A stretch of 64,000 nucleotides of DNA from Pseudomonas sp. PDM18 (GTDB lineage: Bacteria > Pseudomonadota > Gammaproteobacteria > Pseudomonadales > Pseudomonadaceae): contig NZ_JACVBX010000002.1 in NCBI RefSeq assembly GCF_014852585.1, positions 372,001 through 436,000 on the forward strand, read 5' to 3'. Made by a program: the position numbers and the translations under genes. Positions 11,901 to 19,554 of this stretch are shown here, piece after piece. The first letter of the stretch is position 1. Each line of letters begins with the position of its first letter. The notes beneath the pieces were generated by a model, which did no database searches, was not told where the DNA came from, and worked only from the letters and a program-made list of their open reading frames with translations.

Positions 11901-13518
11901 CGGCGTCGATCTCCGGCACGTAGAAGCCGACCGTGGTGGTGCTGGCTGCGCTCAGCGTGTCGTAGTGAATCGTGTAGCTGGCGACGAAGGCGTTGGGGTT
12001 GTTCAGCGCCGCGGCGATTAGCGTCGGATTGGTCAGTACGGTGCCATCGTGCAGGGTGATCGAAGTCAGGGTGCCGCCGGCGCCGGGGGTGATGGAGCTG
12101 ACGTGAACCTGGTCGGGCACCGTCTGGGTGACGGTCACGTTGGTCAGGGTCTGGCCGGGCGCTGGCGTCACGGTGACCGTCTCGGTGCGGGTGAAGTTCG
12201 GCCCGGTGACGGTCTCGCCCTCAGGCATGTCCACCGTCTGGGTCACCGACAGCAGGGTCGGGGTGACCACGAAGCTGTGCAGCGCCGCTTCCACCAGGGT
12301 CGGGTCCTGGGCTGGGTTGTTCAGCGAATCGTTCCCGTATTCGAAGCCGCCGCGGGCGTTGATGGTGAGGTTGGGTGCGCCGTCGGAATAGCTGGTGTCG
12401 GCCAGGTTGCTCAGCTGCGCGGTGACCTGAATGTCGATGGCCGGCTGGCCGCTGGTGACGCTGGCGTAGGGCAATTGCAGCACCACCATCTGGTCGCCGG
12501 GCTTCATGCCGACGCTGGCGGCGTTGATCACCAGGGCATTACCGTTGGCGTCCTTGGCCAGCGGGTGGGTGGCGTTGCCATTGGCGTCGAACGTGATCAC
12601 GTAGCTGGTGACCGCCTGGCCCAGGTACGTGGCGGAGACGAAGGTCGCTCCATCATTGCCGTCGCGCCCGGTGGCGGGCATGAACAGATCGATGTACGGC
12701 GCGAAACCAACCTGACTGGATGGGTTGCTGAAGATGACGTCGAAGGTGAAGGTATCGCCCAGCCGAACTGCCGCGCCGCCGCTGCCCATGGCCACGGTGG
12801 GACTGGCATCGGCGAGCAGGCCCTGGAAGCTCACCAGGGTATCGGCGCTCAGGGCGATTGACTTGTCCACGTCGCCCGCGCGCACCTCCAGGTTCCAGTC
12901 GCCGCCCGCGCCAGTGGAACCGGTGGCATTGCTGGAAGCGCCGACTTCCGCGCCGGTCCAGCGCGCCAGCTCGTTGACCAGCGCCTGTCCGGCGCTGCCC
13001 GCGCCGACATCGCAACCATAGAGCTGGATGTCCGCACCTGCGTTGAGTTCGCCGCGCCAGGCGCTCAGGCGATCGCCAAGCTGGTCGACGCTCTGGCTGG
13101 TGAAGGTCTGGTTACCCAGGGTGAATTGGCCGGTGGCGCCGTGGGAGAAGATCTGGATCGAATCGACTTTGCCCAGTTGCGTCAGCGCGTTGCTGATAGC
13201 CGCGATCGCGTCCTGCCCTGCGTCCACCACCAGCGCGGTGGTGCCTACCGGCAAGTTGGCGGCGAGTTGATCGCGGTTTTCCAGACGGGCATCGATCACC
13301 ACCAGGTTGCGCGGCGCCGCCTGCGTGGGAGCGGCTGCCTGTGCGCGAGCCTCGACGGCGGTGGTCGGCTTGGTCGTATCCTTCGCCTCGGCGGCGGTGC
13401 TGTCGTGATGTTGCTGATCGACCGCCGCGGCCGCGGCACCGTCGAAAAGGATACGTTGTTCCAGCGCCAGGGCGTGGGCGACTGGCTGGAAGAGCTTCGA
13501 GCGGTATTTGGCCTGCAT
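2971..13518 (-). CDS. Giant modular surface protein: DUF4347-like head, DUF11-like domains, SdrD-B domain, nine VCBS/cadherin-like repeats
   Basis: 3515 aa. Residues 1-30 hold an ALEQRILFDGAAA patch typical of large exported Pseudomonas and cyanobacterial proteins. Residues about 70-235 match the DUF4347 pattern, with SHG at 125-127 and YGCD at 167-170. Residues about 240-1850 are a series of beta-rich DUF11/isopeptide-like domains. Residues about 1870-1985 resemble an SdrD-B/Cna-B domain (GVVQGTLWDDT, GTYQFAILPSGNYLV). From about 2140 to 3360 there are nine repeats of about 130 aa beginning ND-P-(I/V)A--D and containing GNVL-NDTDVD, then YG-L-(I/L)N-DGSY-Y. The last about 155 aa are unique. 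No GGxGxD RTX nonapeptides were seen. Probable function is adhesion or biofilm matrix at the cell surface. A TolC-like gene and two adaptor genes follow on the same strand. The upstream SD is weak (TTAGGGAA). Confidence 0.88.
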   Translation of the reverse strand: MQAKYRSKLFQPVAHALALEQRILFDGAAAAAVDQQHHDSTAAEAKDTTKPTTAVEARAQAAAPTQAAPRNLVVIDARLENRDQLAANLPVGTTALVVDAGQDAIAAISNALTQLGKVDSIQIFSHGATGQFTLGNQTFTSQSVDQLGDRLSAWRGELNAGADIQLYGCDVGAGSAGQALVNELARWTGAEVGASSNATGSTGAGGDWNLEVRAGDVDKSIALSADTLVSFQGLLADASPTVAMGSGGAAVRLGDTFTFDVIFSNPSSQVGFAPYIDLFMPATGRDGNDGATFVSATYLGQAVTSYVITFDANGNATHPLAKDANGNALVINAASVGMKPGDQMVVLQLPYASVTSGQPAIDIQVTAQLSNLADTSYSDGAPNLTINARGGFEYGNDSLNNPAQDPTLVEAALHSFVVTPTLLSVTQTVDMPEGETVTGPNFTRTETVTVTPAPGQTLTNVTVTQTVPDQVHVSSITPGAGGTLTSITLHDGTVLTNPTLIAAALNNPNAFVASYTIHYDTLSAASTTTVGFYVPEIDAAGRPVLDPATGNPRTITFGTATVNGDWNPLDVRDRPTDPDGYPFTVTGNGAGVTFVAKSITLLKTVNLQTDVGTPGITPGDTLRYTMDVAISDFYAFGKNILGQGRFTVTDLLSDGQTFSAANPPSIVIQQHGASQVIPVIYTATVNADGSTTLIFDIGASIAAAVQGPGLYALFGDLWDGDVQEGATRLTLVYDATIDTAYTSDHPPHDPLNEGDSVSNNAVVDASVLRDSLNIGGEQTDGSSTTSTIKTSQIDISLTQVNGGAPPANSELRPGDVVTFTITYDLLVADYENFTLTAYLPLPLLAAPGVNWAQGTGVGQWTFGAGNNIADIPDSVSTGPGNSIIFNFGNFTSGGLNGGRVQVQFTMVVGDQPFADQRELDVLAQSSQTTTIDKTVLISSDVAVIESVAEPVLDIKHGVVSTTNGTVTGTTGTWAQPGTTGTPFSGSVTSLAAVDGNVSGIDGADTLRLATAIKNSGGGNAYDVATSITLPAGLAFVGGSLSTANLQIHRGDGSLLVQGVDYSVSGNSITFLDANNQGTLLAGRAGTANDLSGANVVVITYDVTVDNAILASRTLQSSAALTHYASVEGGQDFTPVDIVEVANQQVAAPTITKTYQNGSLTDDDSSAGHTTGSNLVIGEKMTYDIVVTLPEGSTANLRLSDLIPPGLRLDLTAFGGAGYQIITTVAGSGALGQDFGGNVSVLTFSGDGSDGGDLNLLFSAAGSTADNNIGNNAFVIRLVLVASNVQGNQQGVALNNGAQLTYSDPDGDTPNGATAVDRTVASPQQPSVTIVEPTLTVSQQVTATPTYGGFDEGDTVTYTITISNTSGTNAFDLSLLNILPTQMDNIVITGKVYNGATNNGGVDFIIQNGQLVTANGANIDIANGGSIIISLSGVVNASAAGQAVITNNVVVRWTSLDGLSNTTDTLAGERGGDDGLLNSGVLNDYRQINTLLIPVTNGIQVSRVGGLDATPPATNSSGATDTAGLQETVVVGEIVRYRVAIVVPTGDNPNYQIRIELAPGLEFIPADLNNILIALGSSTGGLTTDATNLISGGSLTMIGNQNSDVSLPIHPDLSGDKPTGIFNINSGRLQISPDGRTITFNLGNLTNTEVNDGDIEGVILEFNVRVANIASNQSGAQLSMNVFEHVGDGAGVDRGHSATIFEHVVEPSFTGMDKSVIDIAAGSVAGTTNATVSVSFTQNGEVPAYNVVLRDQFPNGSDYAIQSIVINGTNYTTGNLPAGVTASVVGGQVVLNFDQLNVNDKVQVIYSVTLPNTTVPDDVTSSAVLTWTSLPTSFENAGWGGSLPLTAGGADGERTGQDGVSGLNNYILSDGAGMGVVQGTLWDDTKSATDSVTPDGPGLGGIDVTLTWAGDDGVFGNADDRTFSTVTAADGTYQFAILPSGNYLVAVAQNFAQASNNRFHVRVDSDSGTSTVGLGNINLNLAEGAIGIADAGYVHLNEAPINTVADQHGQEDTVLHIVGLATSDVDVNAGNTDGVMTVTLSVVHGVLWQSATTPGANDAPPAGAGRTLVLTGTLQQINVLLSQIYYKGDQDFNTARNAETLTMVTNDQGNFGDADGDGIPGENPDDALKDTDTLNIVIDPVNDAPIARPDIAIAIEAGGSNNATVGVDPTGNVLDNDTDVDIATNGDILKVTRLENSTGGFVVVPAAGVVSLAGRYGTLYITATGGFQYVVDNTNAEVQALRTAGDVLRDSFGYFITDTGGLSSSTSLTIDIHGANDTPVAVPDTATAIEAGGTNNGTPGQDATGNVLTNDTDVDSVALGETKSVTLVRFDGTGGGAILPVAPGSPTTVAGLYGSLTINADGTYRYVVDNSNPVVQALAPSDPPLTEQFTYQLTDKGGLSAITTLTLSIQGANDAPVAVDDHGNATAGASDGSPAAVNASGNVITGNAGVGTDTDVDTVDRPNADKLKVDGVRSGLETAGGTLTGVVNGITTNITGTVARLSNGSIISGNFGQLSLNDDGTYTFVVNSADPAIRALTANQSLDVIFTYRIHDTGGLTDQAQLVITVLGVNDPPIVQPVVIHATEAGGLLNNVAGLDPTGSIRGSYTDPDGDVLTITAVVNPNGVSGNVGTDLAGNYGVLLLNADGSYRFVVNNLDPAVQSLRTYNDTLSEVFTYSVSDGNGKTVTRTFTVIIHGQNDTPIAADDTGAAIEAGGTLNTTPGAPATGNVLPNDLDVDGAAYGETHVVDAVRTGTKGAGGTLIDLTASGGVIAGTYGTLTLNANGTYTYTVNDSLAAVQALKNGDSLTEAFTYRMHDTAGATSIAQLTITIEGRYDAPVANDDINYAVANLDGSGGRNPTGNVITGLTGIFAGIGADTDVDAGDHMRVTTIAVGPEGAQVNTVVVTPGSPQTIVGAFGTLVINADGSYQYFVDNSNADIIALGPLAFALESFTYQVTDDGGLNDQATLIILIRGQNQPPDTAPDFGTAVEDGGLHNNVPGSNPSGNVLANDTDPDTITTIPQDVMHVVSYWAGDGPVPPDATVPGQSLRGLYGTLTINYDGSWSYELDNSLPEVEALRASGQTLQDKFTYLSADIWGGATPGVLTITIDGRNDTPIASDDNALAVEAGGINNGTPGFDPRGNVLDNDTDVDGVQYGETKSVVNFTNQNGATTNAGNVLQGLYGKLTINADGSYEYRVDNDNPTVQAMRSANEKLQEVFTYRMRDTAGATSDARLTVVIQGANDNPVARDDSNSATDQTPAPQATGNVLPNDSDVDGGDSLTVTGIRTGQETGSGTAGVIGQPIAGRYGTLVLNADGSYTYTIDLSNREVLAAAGLGQVLKDYFTYTISDLAGATDDAVLTITLDIATPYIPPGPHFDRFGDDGYPRDRLPDVDPAIFVQPVVERIDDRLSLSNWGADGSNIDIFATPEIESPSLGAQLGQVKGQFVARAVAESRRAATLDKNWVDGRHGVISLSADGLLPDPSLWAPFPADMVGKADKAQNTQGFRAQLREAAQRRSGQ

Positions 13519-13923
13519 TTCCCTAATTCCGGCTAGTAATTCCCCAGAGAAAAGCAGTCCTACGCATATCTGCTTACGGAATTGACGCTAGTCGGGATTG
13601 GAATTTTCGCCAGCAGAACAGGGACATAACCGACACACTGGCGCCGAAAATGTCGCGGAAATGTAACGGCGATCCTACAGGGGCATGGCAAAACACCTGT
13701 CAGACAAAGCATCTGGAGAGGAGTCGGGCGAATTGCCCGATTTAGAGCCTGTGCGAGTTTGTGCCGAGCGCGGCGCGCAGTGATCAGGCCCAACAGGCGC
13801 TGTTTTTCTGCAGCGTAGTGCGGGAGCAACTGGCAGCCGGTGGAAACCAGCGCCTATTCTCATTCCTTTCTCCGCTCCCCGGCTCACTGCGGGGGTTCTG
13901 TCATTCCCACCGTTGGAGGCACC
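13519..13923. other. Intergenic region between giant adhesin gene and SDR gene (divergent)
   Basis: About 405 bp without a supportable gene. It must carry the promoters of the leftward giant adhesin operon and the rightward SDR gene. The half nearest the adhesin (13519-13700) is less GC-rich than its surroundings. A Shine-Dalgarno (TTGGAGGCACC) sits directly before the SDR ATG. No strong sigma-70 pair or regulator site could be identified by eye. Short ORFs here are shadows without codon bias. Confidence 0.5.
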
Positions 13924-14712
13924 ATGAACCTGTACCTGTCAGACAAGCTCGCCTTGGTCAGCGGCTCGACCAAGGGCATCGGTTTCGCCATCGCCCAGGG
14001 TCTGGCCCGCGAAGGGGCGAGGGTGATCCTCAATGGCCGCAGCCAGTCCTCGGTGGACCAGGCGCTGGCACGTATACGCGCGCAGCAGGCCGATGCGAAA
14101 GTCGAGGGCTTCGCCGGTGATCTGTCCGACCCGCAGCAGATTGCCGCGCTGGTGCAGCGTTATCCGGCGGTAGATGTGTTGGTGAACAACCTGGGTATCT
14201 TCGATCCCAAGCCCTTCGAGGAGATTGCCGACGAGGAGTGGCTGCGCTTTCTCGACGTCAACCTGCTCTCCGGCGTGCGCCTGTCCCGTGCCTACCTGCC
14301 GGGCATGAAGCAGAAGAACTGGGGGCGGGTGGTATTCATCAGCAGCGAGAGCGGTATCCAGATTCCCTTTGAGATGATCCATTACGGCGTCACCAAGACT
14401 GCCCAGCTCGGTCTGTCCCGCGGTCTGGCCGAATACTGCGCGGGTACCGGGGTGACGGTGAACGCCGTGCTGCCGGGGCCGACCGCCTCCGAGGGGGTGG
14501 GTGATTTCGTCGACAAGCTCTCCGGCGGCCAGCCATTCGAGCAATTCGAGGCGGAGTTCTTCCGCACCGCGCGGCCGGGCTCGCTGCTGCAGCGCTTCGC
14601 CCGCCCCGAGGAGATTGCCAACCTGGTGATCTACGTCTGCTCGGAGCTTTCCTCAGCCACCAATGGCGCGGCGCTGCGGGTGGATGGCGGGCTGGTGCGC
14701 ACGGCGTTCTGA
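13924..14712 (+). CDS. Short-chain dehydrogenase/reductase (SDR family)
   Basis: 262 aa from the ATG at 13924 preceded by TTGGAGGCACC; the longer frame from 13840 lacks support. Classical SDR features are the cofactor glycine motif GSTKGIG (14-20), NNLG (88-91), an ISSESG serine segment (about 139-144) and catalytic YGVTK with Tyr154 and Lys158. The C-terminal NGAALRVDGGLV is typical. It is an NAD(P)H-dependent oxidoreductase; NGRS at the end of beta-2 (Arg39) suggests NADP(H). The substrate is unknown. The gene stands alone, convergent with the small monooxygenase gene that ends one base later. Confidence 0.9.
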   Translation: MNLYLSDKLALVSGSTKGIGFAIAQGLAREGARVILNGRSQSSVDQALARIRAQQADAKVEGFAGDLSDPQQIAALVQRYPAVDVLVNNLGIFDPKPFEEIADEEWLRFLDVNLLSGVRLSRAYLPGMKQKNWGRVVFISSESGIQIPFEMIHYGVTKTAQLGLSRGLAEYCAGTGVTVNAVLPGPTASEGVGDFVDKLSGGQPFEQFEAEFFRTARPGSLLQRFARPEEIANLVIYVCSELSSATNGAALRVDGGLVRTAF

Positions 14713-14713
14713 G

Positions 14714-15004
14714 TCACTCGGCGCTGCGGCTTTCGAATTCCAGTCCTAGCGCCAGGTCGCCACAGCCGAGCCGGCCGAGCCACTGTTGTGCTTTCGGGCC
14801 GGACAGGTGCGCCTCCAGCTCGGCCTGGCTGGTCCAGCGGGTCAGCACCTGCCAGCGGTCGGCGGCCAGTTCCTGCAACTCGCTGCCCTGGCAGCCGGGT
14901 TGCTGGCGGACCTGGGTGACCAGTTGATTGAGGTGCTCGCCCAGCGCGGCAGCCTGACCGGGGAATGCCTGGACGCGAACGATGGCGATGGCGGACGGGG
15001 ACAT
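14714..15004 (-). CDS. Antibiotic biosynthesis monooxygenase (ABM) domain protein
   Basis: 96 aa, starting at the ATG at 15004, which has AAAGGAG seven bases upstream; the longer frame from 15034 has no SD. The small ferredoxin-fold pattern is clear: AIVRVQAFPGQAAALGEHL, QPGCQGSELQEL, then RWQVLTRWTSQAELEAHL. These dimeric cofactor-free proteins oxidise quinol-like compounds or act as stress proteins. Nothing in the sequence fixes the substrate. It is convergent with the SDR gene (stop codons one base apart), so the two are not an operon. Confidence 0.82.
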   Translation of the reverse strand: MSPSAIAIVRVQAFPGQAAALGEHLNQLVTQVRQQPGCQGSELQELAADRWQVLTRWTSQAELEAHLSGPKAQQWLGRLGCGDLALGLEFESRSAE

Positions 15005-15215
15005 GGCGGGGCTCCTTTGTGCTGGGGTGGCCATTGGGCGCTGAAGCTGAAGCCCGGTAAAGGCCGGAACCGGCTTTCAAAACCGATGCTGGAAGATTAC
15101 GTGCCCGCTGGCGGCGGCTGAACAGCCACTTCCGGGGAAAACCACAGGGCCAATACGCGTGATTTGAACTCACCCAGCAGAGCCCGCGACCGCCTATCGG
15201 TACGGGCCGCTTTTC

Positions 15216-15282
15216 GTAGGAGCGAGCTTGCTCGCGAACCCACTCAACAGCAGGGGCTGTTCGCGAGCAAGCTCGCTCCCAC
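15216..15282. repeat. REP palindrome pair (REPIN-like)
   Basis: The left arm 15216-15239 (GTAGGAGCGAGCTTGCTCGC plus GAAC) and the right arm 15259-15282 are inverted copies separated by about 19 bp. This is the common Pseudomonas extragenic palindrome. It lies between the ABM gene (start at 15004) and the stop of the MocR gene (15308). Related copies occur at 20724-20798 and 49978-50001, and a degenerate one at 54910-54948. Confidence 0.9.
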
Positions 15283-15307
15283 AGTCCATATCCTTTAGCC
15301 GTGCGGC

Positions 15308-16738
15308 TCAGGCCAACTGCTGCAACAGGTCGCGAACCTTGTCCAGCGCCGGGTCGATGTCCAGCGTGTCGATGGCGCCGAAACCCAGCAACAGCCCGTC
15401 GCGTACTGGCACCTGATGGTGGAAAGGCGCCAGCCCGTAGAGGCCGACCTCGACCTTGCGCGCCAGCTCGCAGAGCAACGCCACGTTGAGCGGCTCGCGC
15501 AGGAGAGCCGTGAGGTGGAAGCCGGCCACCGAGGGCACCGTTTTTAGCCAGGGCGACAGGTCGCTCGCCAGCCGAGCCAGGATGCGCTCGCGGCGGCCAG
15601 CGTAGATGACGTGGCAGCGGCGAATGTGCTTGAGCAGGTAGCCCTCGCTGATGAACTTGGCCAGTGCCCACTGCGGCAGCGTCGAGCTGTGCCAGTCGGA
15701 AATCTGCCGCGCCCGCACCAGCGCCGGGAACAGGCTGGGCGGCGGAATCAGGTAACCCAGGCGCAACTCCGGCAGCAGCACCTTGGAAAAGGTGCCGATG
15801 TAGGCCACCACGCCGTGGCGATCGAGGCTTTGCAGCGCGTCGGTGGGCCGTCCTTCGTAGCGGAACTCGCTGTCGTAGTCGTCCTCGATCACCAGCGCGC
15901 CCAGTTCCAGCGCCCGTGTAAGCAGCGCTTCGCGGCGTGCCGGGCTCATCGGCATGCCCAGCGGGAACTGGTGCGAGGGTGTGGTGTAGATCATCCGCGT
16001 ACCCTCGGGGATCAGTTCGACGCAGATACCCTCGGCATCCACCGGCACGCAGGCCACCTCGGCGCCGAGGGTCTGGAAGATCAGTCGCGCCGGGGTATAG
16101 CCAGGGTCTTCCATGGCCACCTTGTCACCGGGGCGGAGCATGACGCGGGCGAGCAGGTCCAGCGCCTGTTGCGCGCCGTTGCAGACCATTACGTCGTCCA
16201 GCTGGCAGTTCACTCCACGGGCATAGGAGATGTGCCGGGCGATTCCGTCCCTTAGCGGGGCGATGCCTTCGGGCGCGCTGTAATGCCCGCGCAAGCCGGT
16301 CATCCGGCGCATGGCATGGTTTACGCAGCGCCGCCATTCCTCCTGGGGGAACTGTAACTGGGTGGTGGCGCCGCCGATGAAGTCGGCCTTCGCCGTGCCT
16401 GCGCCGGGGTGGCGCAGGCGCGTGTCGAGGTTGGCCCAGTGATCAATGTTGTCCTGGCTGGCGAAGCGCACGCCGTCCTGGCGCCTGTCGTGGCGCGGCA
16501 GGTGGGTGTTGACGAAGGTGCCGCTGCCGATCTTGCCCACCAGCACGCCTTCGTAGGTGAGTTGGGCGTAGGTGTCGGAGATGGTCTTGCGCGAGATGCC
16601 CAACTGCTCGGCCAGCAGCCGGCTGGGCGGCAGGCGGGTGCCGGCTGCCAGGCGACCGGAGTCGATGGCTTCGCGCAGCTGGCGATAGAGTTGCCCGGCG
16701 AGATCCTTCTGGCCGTGGATGATCAGGTGCAGTTCCAA
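15308..16738 (-). CDS. MocR/PdxR-type transcriptional regulator (GntR HTH fused to PLP aminotransferase fold)
   Basis: 476 aa. Residues 1-80 are a GntR winged helix (LYRQLREAIDSGRLAAGTRLPPSR, then GISRKTISDTY). Residues about 110-470 are a fold-type I aminotransferase with EDDYDSEF (285-292) and the PLP-binding lysine in GTFSKVLLPELRLGY (Lys319). The start is a TTG at 16736-16738 with GGAG at a good distance. MocR proteins use PLP as effector or sensor and often control a divergent neighbour, here the AhpD-like gene starting 150 bp away. That regulatory link is inferred from layout. Confidence 0.93.
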   Translation of the reverse strand: MELHLIIHGQKDLAGQLYRQLREAIDSGRLAAGTRLPPSRLLAEQLGISRKTISDTYAQLTYEGVLVGKIGSGTFVNTHLPRHDRRQDGVRFASQDNIDHWANLDTRLRHPGAGTAKADFIGGATTQLQFPQEEWRRCVNHAMRRMTGLRGHYSAPEGIAPLRDGIARHISYARGVNCQLDDVMVCNGAQQALDLLARVMLRPGDKVAMEDPGYTPARLIFQTLGAEVACVPVDAEGICVELIPEGTRMIYTTPSHQFPLGMPMSPARREALLTRALELGALVIEDDYDSEFRYEGRPTDALQSLDRHGVVAYIGTFSKVLLPELRLGYLIPPPSLFPALVRARQISDWHSSTLPQWALAKFISEGYLLKHIRRCHVIYAGRRERILARLASDLSPWLKTVPSVAGFHLTALLREPLNVALLCELARKVEVGLYGLAPFHHQVPVRDGLLLGFGAIDTLDIDPALDKVRDLLQQLA

Positions 16739-16887
16739 GGACGAACTCCGCAGCTTCTGGGCAGTGGCGCAAGCGTAGCGTCGACGGCTGGTACGGTGAA
16801 GTTGCGCGGTGGAAATTCCGCGGATTGGTCACCGTGTGCTGGTGAAGCGGGGCGCACAATGGCCGGGTCATCTACTGGAGTGCCGTC

Positions 16888-17328
16888 ATGGAGCCGCGTC
16901 TGGATTACTACACCGCCTCGCCGGAAGCGCTGAAGGCGGTGCTGGCGCTGGAAGCCGCCATCTTCGAGCTGTCGCTGGAGAAGCCGCTGCTGGAGCTGGT
17001 GCGTCTGCGGGTGTCGCAGGTGAACAACTGTGCGTTCTGCGCCGACATGCACGCCATGGAAGCCCGGCGCAACGGCGAGACCGAGCGACGCCTGTTCGCC
17101 GTCAGCGTCTGGCGCGAGTCGCCGTTCTTCAGCGAACGCGAGCGGGCGGCGCTGGCCTGGTGCGAGTCGGTGACGCTGCTGTCCGAGTCGAAGGTGCCGC
17201 TGGAGGTCTTCGAACTGGCCCGCGAGCAGTTCAGCGAGCGCGAACTGGTGGACCTGACCGTGGCCATCGGCGCGATCAACGTCTGGAACCGCCTGGGCGT
17301 GTCCTTCCGCCAGCAACCGACTGCGTGA
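16888..17328 (+). CDS. Carboxymuconolactone decarboxylase/AhpD-like protein
   Basis: 146 aa, ATG preceded by GGAG. The AhpD-type active motif CAFCADMH is complete (Cys48, Cys51, His55) after a helical N-terminus. Such proteins act as thiol-based peroxidatic reductases or alkylhydroperoxidase-like proteins, and the decarboxylase name is only a family label. It is transcribed divergently from the MocR regulator across a 149-bp gap (16739-16887), so MocR control is likely. The physiological substrate cannot be inferred. Confidence 0.88.
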   Translation: MEPRLDYYTASPEALKAVLALEAAIFELSLEKPLLELVRLRVSQVNNCAFCADMHAMEARRNGETERRLFAVSVWRESPFFSERERAALAWCESVTLLSESKVPLEVFELAREQFSERELVDLTVAIGAINVWNRLGVSFRQQPTA

Positions 17329-17415
17329 GTTGCGCCTTGCGTGCTGGAACTCCTGCGCTCAGGGCTGGGGTGAGGGGATGCACGCGCACGGACTTGCCCG
17401 GTGCAAAGCGCGCCC

Positions 17416-18573
17416 TTACAACGGCCGGCCAAGCGTCTCAGTCCTGCGCAGCGGCAAACAGCACAACGCCCCAACCAGCAACGCGCTGGCCGCAGCTCCC
17501 AGCGCCGGGATGAAGCTGCCGGTCAACCCACGCAGAGCGCTCGCCGCCAGCGGCCCGACGATCTGCCCGACGCCATACAGTGCGGTCATCGCCGCGAGCA
17601 TGTTGAAGCGTACCTGCGCGGCGACCATGCGGGCCGCCGGCATGGCGATGGTCACCGTCCCCATGAAGCTGCCGCCCACCAACACCGCGCTGCCCAGATA
17701 AAGGAAGGCCGAGTCGCCCAGCGCCGGCAGCATCACGCCTACCGCCTGCACCAGCAGGTTGAGCGCCAATGCACGCCGACCCCCGAGCTTGAGGTGTAAG
17801 CGGTGCCAGAGGAAGCACGATGGCGCAGCGCCCAGGCCGAACGCGGCCCAGACCTGCAACGGGTCGATGGCGCCCAGGCCACTCTTCATCAGCAGCGGCA
17901 GGTAGGTGGCAGTGATGATGTAGCCGAAGCCGGCCACCCCGTAGACCAGCAGGATGATCGGCGCGGACAATTCGGCCGCCGGCCCCGTGCCGCCCGCGGC
18001 CTGGTGCGGCGCGGCCGGCGCTTCCCGGCTGAGCGCGGGCGCGGCCAGCAGCGACAACACCAGCCCCGCTAGCGCCAGCACGCACCAGATCGCTGCGCTG
18101 CCGAGGCCGAAGGCGTTGCCGGCGGCGATCAGTTCCGCCGAGACCAGGATGCCGATCCCCACGCCGGCAAACATTATCGGCGCGCCGTGGCTTTCGCCCA
18201 TGCTCTGCAACAGCCATTGCGCGGCGCTGACCAGGGCCATGGCGCTGAGCACGCCAGCCAGCAGGCGCACGCCGATGGCGAACCAGGCTGGAGCTGGAAT
18301 GGCCATGGCGGCCAGTGTGGCCAGGGTGCCGACCAGGGCGATCACGCAGATACGTGCGGCATGCCGTTCGTGGCTGCGCGCCAGCACTAGCGCGCCAAGC
18401 AGGTAGCCGGCGTAGTTGGCCGAGGCGGCCAGGGAACCGCCGGTGACGCTGAGGACGCCGTCGCTCACCATCAGCGGGTAGAGCCCGGTGAAGGCGAAAC
18501 GGCCGAAACCCATGCCGACGGCCAGGATGAGTGCCGCCGACAGCGCGGCGGGTAGGCGACGAATGCGGCTCAT
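17416..18573 (-). CDS. MFS transporter, YbfB/YjiJ-type
   Basis: 385 aa with about 12 hydrophobic segments. It begins [30 protein letters not shown], the GMGFGRFA(F/Y)T N-terminus typical of the YbfB/YjiJ subgroup. The ATG at 18573 has GGAGG eight bases upstream; the longer open frame to 18951 runs back through the LysR gene and is not coding. The start overlaps the LysR stop by 4 nt (ATGA), so regulator and transporter form one operon. Inner-membrane secondary transporter; substrate unknown. Confidence 0.9.
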   Translation of the reverse strand: MSRIRRLPAALSAALILAVGMGFGRFAFTGLYPLMVSDGVLSVTGGSLAASANYAGYLLGALVLARSHERHAARICVIALVGTLATLAAMAIPAPAWFAIGVRLLAGVLSAMALVSAAQWLLQSMGESHGAPIMFAGVGIGILVSAELIAAGNAFGLGSAAIWCVLALAGLVLSLLAAPALSREAPAAPHQAAGGTGPAAELSAPIILLVYGVAGFGYIITATYLPLLMKSGLGAIDPLQVWAAFGLGAAPSCFLWHRLHLKLGGRRALALNLLVQAVGVMLPALGDSAFLYLGSAVLVGGSFMGTVTIAMPAARMVAAQVRFNMLAAMTALYGVGQIVGPLAASALRGLTGSFIPALGAAASALLVGALCCLPLRRTETLGRPL

Positions 18574-19442
18574 GGGCGTGCCTCCAGGGCTTCCCGCCAG
18601 CGCTGGAAGGCGCCGGTGGCGTAGCCGTCGCGCCAAATCAGCAGGGTGTCCACTTCCAGTAGCGGCACCACCTGCAGGTCCGGCATTTCCCGTTGCAGCT
18701 CCAGCACCGAGCGCGGCAATACGCCAAAGCAGGAACCGGCGTTCACGCAGGCGAGGATGCCGTGGTAAGAGCCGACTTCCTGCACGGCGAGCGAGGCTCC
18801 CTTCAACCAGCGTTCGAGCAATTGCCGGTACGTGCAGCCGCGAGCGAAGCCCACCAGGGTGCGAATCTGCACATCCTCGGGACGGGTTACCGGCGGGTGG
18901 TCCCCAGGCAACACCAGCAGCAGCTCCTCGCGAAACACCGGTTCGGCGCAAAGGCCGCGCTCGAGTAGCGATTCGAAGCCCGGCTCGGCGTGGAGGATGT
19001 CCGGGTGGGAGATCAAGGCGCAGTCCAGTCGGCGCTCCAACACCTCATTGATCAGCTTCTGGCTGTGCCCTGTGCTGATGTGCAGTTCCACCTCCGGATA
19101 GGTGCGGTGAAAGCGCGCGAGGATTTCCGGCAACCGGCTGGCGGCGGCGGCCTCCATGCTGCCCAGGCGCAAGCTGCCGGTAGCGCTTTGCGGGTGCAGC
19201 GACTGCCGCGCTTCGTTGGCCAGGGCCAGTAGCTGCTCGGCGTAGCGGAGGAATTCACGGCCCTGGTCGGTCAGCGTCATGCGCTTGCCGTCGCGCAGGA
19301 ACAGCGCTGCGCCGAGGTCTTCCTCGAGCTGGCGAATGCGTGTGGTGACGTTCGATTGCACGCGCTGCAGGCGTGCCGCGGCGCGGGTGACGCTTTGCTC
19401 CTCGGCCACGCAGCGGAAGATTTCCAGGCTGGAGAGATCCAT
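18570..19442 (-). CDS. LysR-family transcriptional regulator
   Basis: 290 aa. The N-terminal winged helix is canonical ([62 protein letters not shown]), and the periplasmic-binding-like effector domain starts near residue 90. It overlaps the MFS gene by 4 nt and is divergent from the nitronate monooxygenase gene across 112 bp (19443-19554), a typical LysR control layout. It probably regulates both the transporter operon and nmo, with an unknown effector. Confidence 0.93.
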   Translation of the reverse strand: MDLSSLEIFRCVAEEQSVTRAAARLQRVQSNVTTRIRQLEEDLGAALFLRDGKRMTLTDQGREFLRYAEQLLALANEARQSLHPQSATGSLRLGSMEAAAASRLPEILARFHRTYPEVELHISTGHSQKLINEVLERRLDCALISHPDILHAEPGFESLLERGLCAEPVFREELLLVLPGDHPPVTRPEDVQIRTLVGFARGCTYRQLLERWLKGASLAVQEVGSYHGILACVNAGSCFGVLPRSVLELQREMPDLQVVPLLEVDTLLIWRDGYATGAFQRWREALEARP

Positions 19443-19554
19443 GTTTGATCTTCATTGGAGAACAAGTTGCCGACAATATTCTCTTTGTGAGATTGTTGGT
19501 CAAGTGCAAATCAGCCAGGCGCGGCAATCGCCGGCCCGACTTGGAGGACCCGTC

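Noticed and set aside
17416-18951. 511-aa version of the MFS transporter
   Set aside because: The first 126 residues lie within the LysR gene in another frame; the ATG at 18573 with GGAGG and the conserved N-terminus is the real start.
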